A stretch of 64,000 bases of DNA, taken from assembly GCF_014066305.1 (NCBI RefSeq), contig NW_023501060.1, positions 558,001 through 622,000 on the forward strand, given 5' to 3'. The translations under genes and the position numbers were made by a program. Under the pieces are notes generated by a model. The model saw nothing but the letters and a program-made list of their open reading frames with translations, did no database searches and had not been told where the DNA came from. Source of the DNA: Letharia columbiana. Lineage: Eukaryota > Ascomycota > Lecanoromycetes > Lecanorales > Parmeliaceae. Below, in pieces: positions 21,257 through 30,752 of the stretch; within the stretch, counting starts at the first letter, position 1; every line of letters starts with the position of its first letter.

Positions 21257-22255
21257 TATTAGAAATAGCCTCTACGAAGACTCTACGATAGTTCTATAAA
21301 GCTCTATAGAGATTCTATAGATAGATATTTAGATTTAAATAGAGATATCTAGCTATTAAGCGTAGATACTCTCGAAATTAGCTTTTTTAGCTAAGTTGCT
21401 AATAATAGTATCTACGCTTTATTTTCGAGTTGATTATAGCCTATAGAATTTAGCTAATAACTATCTCGAAGCGATACTAGCTATAATCGAGGGTGATACG
21501 CTTAATTAATAAAATTTAAGAGTCGAGGGTTTAAGAACGCTTAAATCCCCTATTAAAAATTAGAATCTTTGTTTTTTAGAGGGTCGCTCGGGTAATAGTC
21601 ACGCCGAAGGCGGGCTCTGAAGCCGAATATTTTCGGGCAGGACGCCCTATTTCAATGAGGACATTTCGGGTAGGACGCTTTATATAAATGAGATTTTCGG
21701 GCAGAACAGCTCTATTTCAATGAGGATATTTTCGGGTAGAACGCCTTAGGGCAAAAAGCCTAAGCAGACGCCCGGGAAAGAAACCCCGAGGCCGGCCAAA
21801 ATAGGCCTGAAATTGTATGCGCTAAGGCGGGGTTACAGGCTCGGAATATAGCCCTATTTCCACATTGTACCGGTGCGAAGGCGGGCTAAAGGTCTTTCAC
21901 TTGGTAGCCCCGTAGGTAGAAACCCCAGTGGCAATTTCAAGTCCCGCAAATGAGCGGGTATTTAGACGTCTTCGGGGGAGTAAACCCCGGAGTATAGGGT
22001 ATGTTGTCCTTAAGATCGTGGATCTTTCGGGGAGTGATTCCCCGGAACGTCGCGATTTTTGTATCATCTTCGGAGCTCGAGGACGAGCTTTCTAGAGGGG
22101 GAGGCATTGTTAGGAATAGTCTCTACGGAGGCCCTGCGACAGCCTTACGGGGCCCTATAGAGGCTCTATAGGTAGGTATTTAGGTCTAAATAGAGATATC
22201 TAACTGTTAAGCGCAGACACCCTCGAAACTAGCTTTTTTAGCTGAGTTGCTAATA
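21257..22255 (+). mobile_element. 999-bp miniature LTR retroelement (TRIM-like)
   Basis: Two direct repeats of exactly 148 bp (21257-21404 and 22108-22255) begin TATTAG/TGTTAG and end CTAATA, consistent with an ancestral TGTTAG...CTAACA LTR. A purine-rich tract (AGAGGGGGAGG, about 22094-22104) sits directly before the 3' copy, as a polypurine tract would. The 703-bp interior has no coding frame. Downstream of the 5' LTR, TAGTATC could be a RIP-altered TGGTATC primer-binding site; this is weak. Flanking pentamers ATTAT and AGTAT match in four of five positions. The 5' LTR is heavily mutated whereas the interior from about 21550 and the 3' LTR keep much GC. Confidence 0.7.
21630..21745. repeat. 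Tandem repeat inside the miniature LTR element
   Basis: About four imperfect copies of a ~31-33-bp unit, TTTCGGGCAGGACGCCCTAT followed by TTCAATGAGGA and variants. The first and third copies are closest. No coding potential. Confidence 0.6.
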
Positions 22256-22347
22256 AGTATTTAATTATAGAGATAATAGAGTAGTTATAATAAAATACTA
22301 CGTAATATTAATTAAAATCCTTTATCTTCTCTATAATCTTCTTCCAC

Positions 22348-22802
22348 AGTCCCCGTCAAAAGTCATTATCCCCCGAGGTTTACCCGGCTACTGCTGGCTT
22401 CCCACGATTATTATATACATTTCTATGGAGAATTTACCACAAATCCGACTTAATTAATTTAGAAGAGTTACCCTCTCGTAGTATTCGATATCGTTATAGT
22501 ATCTCCGCAATTCTAGCCTTAATTTCCTCGAGAGTAATACGATTCCACTTCTCCGCTCCTGGACCACCGTGCGAAGCTCCTATTGTGTGTACTAGTGTCC
22601 ACTATCGCGGATATCGACGGCTTCGAAGAACTTGGCTTTCTTACGCGTAGTAGCTTTATAACGATATAAACTGCGTGTAGAGGTGTAAGAGAGTATACTA
22701 TACTTCATTAGTCACTATTTAGAAGTATCTATAGTAGTATTTTGGTGGGAAGCCAGCAGTGGCCGGGTAAACCTCGGGGGATGATGACTTTTGACGGGGA
22801 CT
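22348..22802 (-). mobile_element. 455-bp TIR element with transposase tail remnant
   Basis: Inverted repeats of 58 bp (22348-22405 and 22745-22802) start AGTCCCCGTCAAAAGTCAT and differ at only about two positions. On the minus strand, around 22495-22574, a frame reads 'GGPGAEKWNRITLEEIKARI' followed by a stop, resembling the C-terminal end of fungal Tc1/mariner-type transposases. The element looks like an internally deleted, non-autonomous derivative nested in the larger island. No clear TA duplication is visible. Confidence 0.65.
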
Positions 22803-22855
22803 TGTTCTTAATCTAATTGTTTTAGAGTATAAGCATGTTGGTAAGTTGAAGTAGG

Positions 22856-22975
22856 CTGATATAAGAGTGGTAAGTACGTTCTCTATAATTTTCTATGAAT
22901 GGCGCTAATAAAAAGTCGGAGGCGGAGCTGAATCAGCTTTGTCAAGCATTCTTATTTAATTTGCAATTCATAAAT
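22856..22975 (-). repeat. Right 120-bp terminal inverted repeat
   Basis: Inverted partner of 19896-20015; less RIP-changed than the left copy at some sites (for example CATTCATAG against CATTTATAG in the same orientation). Confidence 0.85.
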
Positions 22976-24036
22976 ACTTTGGGAGGACCATCTCAGCCAG
23001 TACTTCCAATAATCCACCGCTTAAGGACAGGAACATTGTGTGTACACGCTGTCGCTGTTGGCGTCCAACCCTTGACTTCGATGTAGGGGATAACAAGATA
23101 CTTCATGAGGTAGTTGAAATGGTACAAATTCTCGAAACTATGACGAGAGCTGCGTCAACGAGGAGGTAACTTTGCGATGTCTAATGATCTTGCCGGAGTG
23201 GTCCTGATCAGCTTCCTGGTTCCACGAGAAGGATCCCGCATACCTTGCAAAGAAGACACAAATTCCACGGTATCAAGCTTCCAGCTTTTCCGGGCGTCGA
23301 TCTATCTTTCCGTTTGCTATAATCTCGCCAGCCATCATCCACAACTTAGGCTTCAGATTTTGGTCTATGAGACGTCTGTGATAGAGACTCCTTGCGTGAG
23401 CAAGGGTCGCAACCCTTTCTAGGAAGATTCTGACGGCTTTATTTTGCTCGAGGGTCCTCTGTTTCCGCAAGATGTCGAAGCCGAGTGGGACCATGATCTT
23501 GATATGATGTCGAAGCCGACTCTAATGGTCCCTACCTAGATCCAAACACTCAGATAACATTGTTGACCGCTCTGCTGCCAATTGTGTTCGTCCAGATCTA
23601 CCTCTTGTTCAGTACAGCAGATTAGACGGAGACAAATTAGTGCAGCAGTTAACAACCGGAAAACCCTTTGAGCCTTTCCGGGGATTCGTGCAATGTCTCG
23701 AAATCTGTCGCATTAAGGACAGTCTTCGGGCACCTTCGCTATTGGGTGAGTCAGCAGGTGTCGATGGAGCATTTGAATGGCTGGAAAGCCTGATACGGAC
23801 CTCAGGCGATAGCCAAACCGAAATTGACCTGGTAGATCGAAGTTGGGACCGTGCGAAGATAAAGATGGTAAAGATTGTTTAGATACGGACAGGAGAGCCA
23901 GAATTTGGATCGTGTCTTGGACTGCGTCCGCCGTGAAAGACAACCTGTTGACAATGGACCGTACTCCACTTCGTAAAATCGAATGGCGTTGTTTCCCACA
24001 ATACTATCACACCAAGGCTGCCCACCACGGCCCCGG
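22976..24036. other. Non-coding or decayed sequence right of the transposon island
   Basis: Only short open frames without motifs. I see no transposon ends here. Some frames (for example 23640-23882 on +) look faintly protein-like, but none is supportable. Confidence 0.4.
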
Positions 24037-24563
24037 TCACCCCCCTTTCTTTCCCTCTCTTGCCTTCTCCTCCAGCTCATGTCTCTCCCAACAAAATCCC
24101 TCCACCCTCCTCGCGTCCCTCCTCAGCTCCCACCCTGGCACACCAACCAGCGCCACCACCAACACCGACCCTAACATCAACATCGCCATCAACCACGCAG
24201 CCATTATTCCATAGGCCAGTTCAAGTCTCCACTCCCCAAACGTGTACGGCGGCAAGCTGTTGCATGATGCAGGCACGACGTACATGCCCCACAGGTAGGG
24301 CACATCCCACATTAACACAACTCCGGAGAGCAGATACGTGAGTTGACCACACGATTGGAAAGGGGGGGGGGGGGGGGGTGGGTGAAACGCTCCCTGTCAT
24401 TCATCTCGAAGGCCACATGCTTCAGATCTTGCCGTAAATCCGGCTTGTAATAAAGAGTCAGACCTTCCAACCAGTCTGCGGCATCGGATTGAGGCATCGG
24501 CCCGATGACGCTTTGCTGGAGGTACGGGAAGATAGCAGCCCGTTCTTCAGGTGTGGCTGCCAT
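24037..24563 (-). CDS. Possible small membrane protein (uncertain)
   Basis: Two minus-strand open segments in different frames may belong together. 24318-24037 encodes a hydrophobic stretch ('LAYGIMAAWLMAMLMLGSVL') preceded by 'WDVPYLWGMYVVPASC' and followed by a charged tail ending 'AREGKKGG'. 24563-24312 encodes 'MAATPEERAAIFPYLQQSV' and 'GLTLYYKPDLRQDLKHVAF'. Between them lies a run of about 17 G (24362-24378), which may be intronic or a disrupting slippage tract. I found no good splice donor to join them. This could be a real two-exon gene, two genes, or a disrupted one. Confidence 0.3.
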
Positions 24564-24607
24564 GATTCTCAATACTATCCTTCAGATTGGTCTGAACGCC
24601 AGAGTGT

Positions 24608-25275
24608 TCAAATTGCGGAGAATACGCAGTTTTTCTCGCCTTGCTCATCGGGATGGGAGTACACGTAATATACGGAATGTGTCCTGGGGTCATTGCCAAT
24701 GTAAAGCGGCGGATAGACTGGGTCGGCACTAACCTCCACTCTTATCTCACCCCACATCTCACCGTAAGAGATGAAAAGGAAGGTCGAGAGTGAGATGAGA
24801 TCATCAGAGGCTGCGGTCTCGATAACGCTGAAGCCTCTTCGTTGTAAGAATTTGATGTCAAGGGCGTTGAAGACTGGGTCTTGCAGGTAGATGTTTTCGA
24901 CGGTGGGTTTGGTTTCCAGCCATTGATTCGTACCTTGCCAAGGGATTTTGACGGCTATGTCTGGACGCACTCAGCAGTTCGACCCAGCTCTCAAAAGTAA
25001 CGGGCTGAGATGAAGAGTCGTTGTGGGTTTTGTAGCATGGAGATGTTGCGTCCGCAGAGAAACTACCAAGATACAGACACATGCAGGAGTTGATCTTGAG
25101 ACTCTCTTGCTTCAACAATGCATGGGTGAAGAGTACAGAATAGTTCTTGGTAGGCAGCCGATGCTGTCCAAGTTTTCGTGAACAGTTCATGTTTCGTCAA
25201 TAGAGTCTGACTGGTAATGCCTGATCTTGGAGGACATTTCGAGCGTGCCGGCCGTTTCGGCATTGCTAAGCCCAA
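24608..25275 (-). pseudogene. SRR1-like domain protein, probably decayed
   Basis: A minus-strand frame gives 'CLYLGSFSADA', 'ENIYLQDPVFNALDIKFL', 'GFSVIETAASDDLISLSTFL' and 'YPPLYIGNDP', matching the SRR1-like domain ('GLGSF ... QDPVFNALD..FL ... LYIGN'). SRR1 proteins relate to plant circadian input; fungal members are poorly understood. A 37-nt intron (24934-24970, GTGCGT to CAAG) joins two frames in phase. Upstream, the expected N-terminal part (25275-25066, 'MGLAMPKRPARSK') lies in another frame without a clean intron, suggesting a frameshift; a truncated start at 25190 is the alternative. The position between a transposon island and a clear pseudogene favours decay. Confidence 0.5.
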
Positions 25276-25837
25276 AAATCGCTCTGCGGCAATAGAAGTG
25301 GACGGCTTATGCGGTCAAGTCACTGCTAGAACTGTGTGCTAACGGGTTGTTCGTATGGGTATGTGGTCCGAAGAGAGTGGGGTCGATGTTGACGGCTTGT
25401 GTCACCGCGAGGTAGGAAATCTGAAGAAGGAACCCTCAATTTCCTGGTTTTATGAGAGCGCGATGGTGGATTTCCAGTTTCACTATCATGTCTTTCGATT
25501 TCGGCAGACCTAGTTCAAGTTCGCAAGGGACTGTAGGTTAAGGGTTCTTCAACTCCACTTTGTCATAAATAAATACATCATTTCGAGCACCGACACCAGC
25601 GACGAGTTTAGCACCCTTTTCTCAATCCTACATGTCATATGTACCTCGTAAGCTCCACATAGCAGCAGTATGTATCCACGCCAGCAAAAAAAATCGGCTG
25701 CTAATATGGAACAGGCGTCAGGTATTGTTGCATGTCCGGAGAGCCTGGTGACATTATACTGCCCAAGGAGACCTCAAACCCACCATCATTCTCCTACGAG
25801 GGGCACCAATGCCGCACGGCTTTGACCATTTCACGCC
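25276..25837. other. Intergenic
   Basis: No gene seen. A short frame at 25732 overlaps the start of the GrpB-like pseudogene and is probably fortuitous. Confidence 0.4.
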
Positions 25838-26431
25838 ATGGAAATCATTTTCAGCGGATGGAATCCTCAATGGCGAGCCCAATTTCGTGCCATCCAAGCC
25901 GATCTCGGCGGCGGTCTCAAAAAGAACCGAGTCTCATATCTCACGATTGAGCACGTGGGGAGCACGTCAATAGCCCATCTTGTCGCGAAGCCGATGCTTG
26001 ATATTCTTATCGTTGTCGCCGACGCAGACTTCAATGACAGTCATCGAGAGAGGCTCAAGGAAGTGTTGTGTTTCAGCTGGGATTTGCATCACGGAGGCTA
26101 TTCGTACAAAGGCGAATCTAGCATCAAAGGCCGATGGAACTTCATGCTTCAAGGCGTGATACCCGAGCGGAAAATCGCAGTCGTGGCGGAGAACAGCATC
26201 TATCGGAGGAGCTGCTTGGCAGTCAGAGATACGTTGAAGACACACTAGGAATTGCGTGAGCAATATGGTCAGGTCAAGCAGCTCCTAGCGCGGACATAGA
26301 ATCAGCGCATCATGCAATATTCTATGGCTAAGAATGAAATCGTAAGGAAGGTCCTGAAAAAGGCCGGATGGACTCACGCAGAGGTTGATGAGAAAGAAGG
26401 CAGGGAGAAGAAAGGGTATCCTGAGATTTAA
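25838..26431 (+). pseudogene. GrpB/UPF0157-family protein with two in-frame TAG stops
   Basis: The frame from ATG 25838 reads a GrpB-family nucleotidyltransferase-like fold: 'YLTIEHVGSTSIAHLVAKPM', 'LDILIVVADAD', 'SIKGRWNF', 'RSCLAVRDTLKTH'. It then meets TAG at 26246-26248, continues in the same frame with 'ELREQYGQVKQLLART', meets TAG at 26297-26299, and continues 'NQRIMQYSMAKNEIVRKVL' to TAA at 26429-26431. Family members end with just such a 'LRxHPELxxxYxxLK' and 'Y...K...V' tail, so the frame without the stops would be full length at about 197 codons. Both stops fit CAG-to-TAG change, the RIP pattern. If translated, the product would lack its C-terminal third. Confidence 0.75.
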
Positions 26432-27738
26432 AGGCCCCAGACGGGAGGAAGCATGCGTTCGACTCGGCAGAGGAAAGGGGGAAGACAGCGACAGCGAGCT
26501 TCTAAGGTCTACTATATCAGGGTCATGATATTCAACAGAAATTCCACCCTTATTTTTCCCTTCGGAACGTCTTCGGGGTGCATAGTCGAGCGCAACTCAG
26601 CTTGACGTATCAAGCAAGGAATCGAACTCAGGCCTTAAGTTCAGGGTCATAATCATGTTGTGTCAGACGACCTGGAAATGAATCAACATAAGCTTCCATC
26701 TCGGGAATTGGGAAACAGTGAAAGTCTGCTGTCCCGGAAACACATTCTCGGACAATTTCAAATTTGCCTAGTCTATTCGAGCCTCAGTGTTGGAGGTTCG
26801 ACAGGCAGAAACGCGTCCAAGTGTGTATGATCTCCCTTGATAAGCACCAGCCTGGCATGAAGCTTCTCTTTGATCCATATCAACCTTGGCGGCGGACATC
26901 GCGTTCGTCATTCTTCAATACATCTCTCGTCAACCAGAAAACCAGGTCGAGATTCTCAACCGGTCAGTGCTGAACACCGCCATCCTTGAACTATGTATTT
27001 TCCTTTCGACCGATCTTCTCGTATACAGTGCATCAAATGAAGTGTTAAGCATCGTAATTCTGTTTAACACAGTCCTCTTCGCACGTTGGGACAGATCAAG
27101 GTTCTTCAACATCGCAAATTTTGAGAGTCGTGTTAACACTTACTTCAGATTCACGGTCAAATCGTTTCTTCAACACAGATAGATCCCAAACACAAATCAA
27201 GATGGAGGTTCCGAGCTCTACAGAGCCTAGACTCCGTGTTCTTCTTCAACAGTCTTCCCCGGGTTGAAGGCAACCAGCGGGAGACTGCAAGATTTGGTCG
27301 TGACTTTGACCTTTCTTCAACACATTTCCCCTCAACATCCTCGAAATGCTAATCCGAATCGAGGCTCTTGACGGGATGTCCAGAACCGCTGGACGAGGAC
27401 CAGAAAGCCATTGAACAATCAGGAGCATTCAAACATTGAGAGGCAGGCAAGCTGTCGAAAATAGCGGCGGTCTGGGGCGTTACACCCCTCATTCTTGCAA
27501 CAATTTCCTAGAAATAGCGTTGTCCTCAGAAACATCTTCGATGATGCTGTTTTAGTCGCATTTCTGTGGGTTTGTACCTCTTTCAACCGTCAGCCCCTTC
27601 CGATATAACGTCATCCCACAACCCCCTCCGCAAAGGCAAAGTCCGGATTTATGCCCTAAACCCCGAGTCCTCGCAACCTCAATTGGCGGGCCTCAGAATC
27701 TTGACTTACCTATTGTTTACCATTCCCGTGAATCGATC
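26432..27738. other. 1.3 kb without a supportable gene
   Basis: Short frames only, with no domains recognised. The motif TTCTTCAACA recurs several times between 26900 and 27310 without clear periodicity. Confidence 0.4.
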
Positions 27739-28624
27739 ATGCCATACCTGACCATTCCCCACGGCCGAATCTTCTACACCGACTTCCAACCCCACGACCT
27801 CCCTCCCCGCGCGACGCTCATCTTCCACCACGGCCTCGGTTCCACCCATGCCTTCTACCGGTCTATCACCCCCGCCCTCACCTCCCCCCCGCACAATTTC
27901 CGCTGCATAACCTACGATACCATCTCGAGCGGGCTCTCCGATCTTGCTTCCGAGCCTCAATCAATGCAAGGGTTGGCACAGGATGCGATCGAAGTCCTGG
28001 ATGAGCTGGGCGTGAAAGAGAAGGCGATCTTTGTGGGACATAGCATGGGTGGTGTCGTGGCGTCGGAGATAGCTGCTACCAAAGGGGATAGGATAAAAGG
28101 GTCGGTCATGTTGGGGCCTCCGTTGCCCAGTCCCACTGTTGAAAAGACGTTTGAGGGACGGGTAAAGGCGGTAGAAGAAGGTGGGTTACACTTTGCGGAA
28201 GTGCGTTCGTGGATCTGAAACAGGGCATGTGAAACTGAATTGGCAATGGACAGGGGGAATGGAAGCAATGGCAGACACCATCCCTACTGGTGCCACTGGC
28301 TCCAAATCAACGCCTCTGCAGCACGCTTTCATCCGAACGCTGCTACTGAGCCAGAGACCGGAAGGGTATTGCTCGATGTGCAAGGCTCTAGGAGGCGCGT
28401 CGCCGCCCGACTATGCTGCCATTAAGATGCCGACGTTGATGGTCGCGGGGGAGGAGGATAAGAGCGCTCCTTTGGCTGGGTGTGAGGAGATATTTAAGAG
28501 GACTGGAGGTGAGAAGAGCATGGAGGTTGTCAAAGGGATGGGTCATTGGTTTTGCATTGAGGACCCCGAGTCGATTGCGAAGCTGATTGGAGCATTTGTT
28601 GAGAAAGTGATACAGGGAAATTGA
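27739..28624 (+). CDS. Alpha/beta hydrolase
   Basis: Two exons, 27739-28180 and 28254-28624, give 270 residues; the 73-nt intron has GTGGGT and GGACAG ends and the frame is preserved in phase 1. The fold is clear: oxyanion-hole 'FHHGLGSTHAFY' (about residues 29-40), nucleophile elbow 'GHSMGG' with Ser102, a 'GGMEAMADTIPTGATGSK' lid segment, the acid in 'VAGEEDKSAP' and the base in 'GMGHWFCIEDP'. This resembles 3-oxoadipate enol-lactonase-like and related hydrolases of fungi; the substrate cannot be told from sequence. No signal peptide, so probably cytosolic. Convergent with the LENG1-like gene, 81 bp between stops. Confidence 0.9.
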
Positions 28625-28705
28625 GCCAGTAGCAGTCATATAGGACGAGATTAAATTGGATTGCAGGAACGCTTTATGGTATCCATGAAGGTTCTGGAAT
28701 CATGC

Positions 28706-29814
28706 CTAAGCGTGGGCAAATTGGCTGCTGTACCTCCCACCCGGACCTACCTCCCACCCTGTCCTGTTGTCAACAATCACTGGTCTATGGCGGTGATGGT
28801 GAGATCGATGCCCACTGCGGTCAGGGCTGCGGCTTCGGCGTCGATGGGAATGAGGTGAGGAGTCATCTTTGCTCCCGTGATGACGCCGTGTGGGCTCGTC
28901 CGGTTTCGCACCATCATCAAGTCTAAATCCCTCTACATCATCGGCTTCTCGTCTCCTCCTTCTTCTCTCCCGCCGTCTTTCTGCCTCCTCAAGCTCCCTA
29001 ATCTCGCGACCCTTTTCCTCTGTCCATTTCTTCCTCTCGCGCTCTACTTCCCGCACTCCGGCTACCCCTTTCTGAATCGCAGACAAAGGATCGTCAGCTA
29101 CAGTCCTAATCTTCTCCCTTTCTTTCCTTCTGGGATCTTCATTGCCCCATACATCTTTTGAAGGCGCTTCTACTTCTCCACGTTCATCCCCAACCGCGTT
29201 GATTTTATGGTACCAAGGCTTTTGACCTATAGCCTGCTTAAAGCCAGCCGCATTTGAGAACCGCATAGTGTATTGATCCTCAAACTCCTTCTGCTTCTTC
29301 GCCTTCTCGGCCTCAACTTCTGCATTCTTGGGTGCGTTGTGCCTTGTTCCATCCACAGGAAACAGGTTGATGTGACCTTTCACGTCCGTAATTGGGGCAT
29401 CACTGCTCTTTTTGGTTTTCATTTGCATCTCGGCCTTCGCTGGTACGAGAGCGTTATTCTCCTGAGCGAATCGTATGTCTCGGTCGGTGTCATCTTCCCC
29501 AGCAATTCTTTTTCTTTTCCTCTCCCGATCGGGCCTATTCTCTCTACTTCGCTCATTTCGTTCTTCTTCAATTGGAGCTCTGGGTGCTTCGAAGGGTAGA
29601 CCGCGGAGTATCTGTATGCGTCGTTCGGCATCGACTTCCTGCATACGCTGTTCCTCGCCCTCCTCCCGGGCAGCAGCTGCAGCCTCGTCGCGCTTGACCT
29701 TGGCAATGTTGTCGGCATTGTAGACGTTCCATGACTTCTTTCCAAGCAGGTGTCTAAAGTGATGTAAGCATTGATTTCAGGGCCGGAAGAAGAGACAGAG
29801 ACTTACAGAGGCAT
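28706..29814 (-). CDS. LENG1-like protein with Cir_N domain (splicing-associated)
   Basis: Two exons, 29807-29814 (8 nt) and 28706-29753, give 351 residues. The 53-nt intron has GTAAGT and TTTAG ends. The protein begins 'MPLHLLGKKSWNVYNADNIA', a Cir_N motif as in LENG1 and the splicing factor Cwc25, followed by charged coiled coil, 'INLFP', 'KPWYHK', 'DPLSAIQKG', an RS-like His/Arg/Ser tract and the terminal 'GRYSSQF' that matches the YNSQF end of LENG1. LENG1-type proteins are found in spliceosome preparations; the exact role is unclear. Without the tiny first exon the protein would lack the defining KKSW motif, so the annotation depends on it. Confidence 0.85.
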
Positions 29815-30752
29815 GGTAGGCTTTATGGAAAGCGAAAAGCAAGTCCAATATTCGAAAGACGAGTAAGGGTCTACCTTAGTTAGTGTTGAAGGTTTTGGTA
29901 CCAAGGTCGTTATTAATGGTATTGAGTAAGGTAGCTATGAGTGCGTTATTTACGTAGCGGGGTACTAAGACCGGTAACGTGCCTTGGAAATTGATAGTCA
30001 TTCAGGGAAGGTGGGCCGGTAAAGCTAATCCAATTACCTTAGCGAAATGTAATACTGGACTCGAAAAAGACCAAATTCCTATCTTCATTCCTTTCACATG
30101 GTCTTTTCCATGTATTCATGAACTTTCACTCTTGGAGTCTATTTTCCTTTCCGGAGGCAGCTTGAGGAACGCTTGCCAATTACCGAAGCCGCAGCTGGCC
30201 TGCTGAAATCGTATCCTGATTGCTTGCTTGAGTTTGATGCCTGAACAAGGAGGCTCCTTTCACAAGCTTGTGTGCTGAAAAGCCTTGATTTGTGTCTTGC
30301 GTTTGAATACTCTATGCTGATTGGGGTTGAGTAGTCGCTAGAATGGCTGAAAAGTCAGGGGCGAAGTACCGGCAGGAAATTCAACAGGTAGGGCTATATC
30401 CTTTGCCCTTTAGATGAATGAGACATTTCTTTGCCTACAAGAACACATCTGATGCATCCTGATTCGGTGGAGTGCGGCCATTGAAAAAAGCTGCATACAA
30501 GTAAAATCCTACCAGGAAGAAGTCTATGTCTCGTGTGATTTGAACGGCAAAGACGTTGTCCCAATGCCGTAGATTTGTTACGAATGCGTGAGGTTACGGT
30601 CAGTGTACTTGCTGTCAGAGAGACAGTAACCATTATGTCGAAGAAGCGGCTCTGTTTACAGTCGGACCTGTGTTGTCACTTTTGCCTCAACACTTCCATC
30701 CTTCTTAGCAGCCAGGTCTGATTTCACCCGGAATTACCAGCCATCAGGCACT
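29815..30752. other. Divergent intergenic region (LENG1-like / spt3)
   Basis: No gene seen in 938 bp. It should hold both promoters. Short frames here show no motifs. Confidence 0.45.

Larger units (their letters stand above)
19896..22975. mobile_element. RIP-degenerated DNA transposon island with 120-bp TIRs
   Basis: A 3,080-bp, mostly very AT-rich block is bounded by matching inverted repeats of 120 bp (19896-20015 and 22856-22975). They share ATTTATGAATTGCAAATTAA at the outer ends and TTCAGCTCCGCCTCCGACTT further in, and differ at roughly ten positions, nearly all C/T or G/A. Inside are a ruined DDE transposase, a solo LTR, a small LTR element and a smaller TIR element. In-frame TAG/TAA replacements and TA-richness fit RIP, a premeiotic fungal mutation system. 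I could not define a clear target-site duplication. Confidence 0.8.

Noticed and set aside
26600..26650. tRNA-like GGAATCGAACTC (minus-strand T-loop GAGTTCGATTCC)
   Set aside because: The T-stem does not pair and no acceptor or anticodon arm can be drawn around it.
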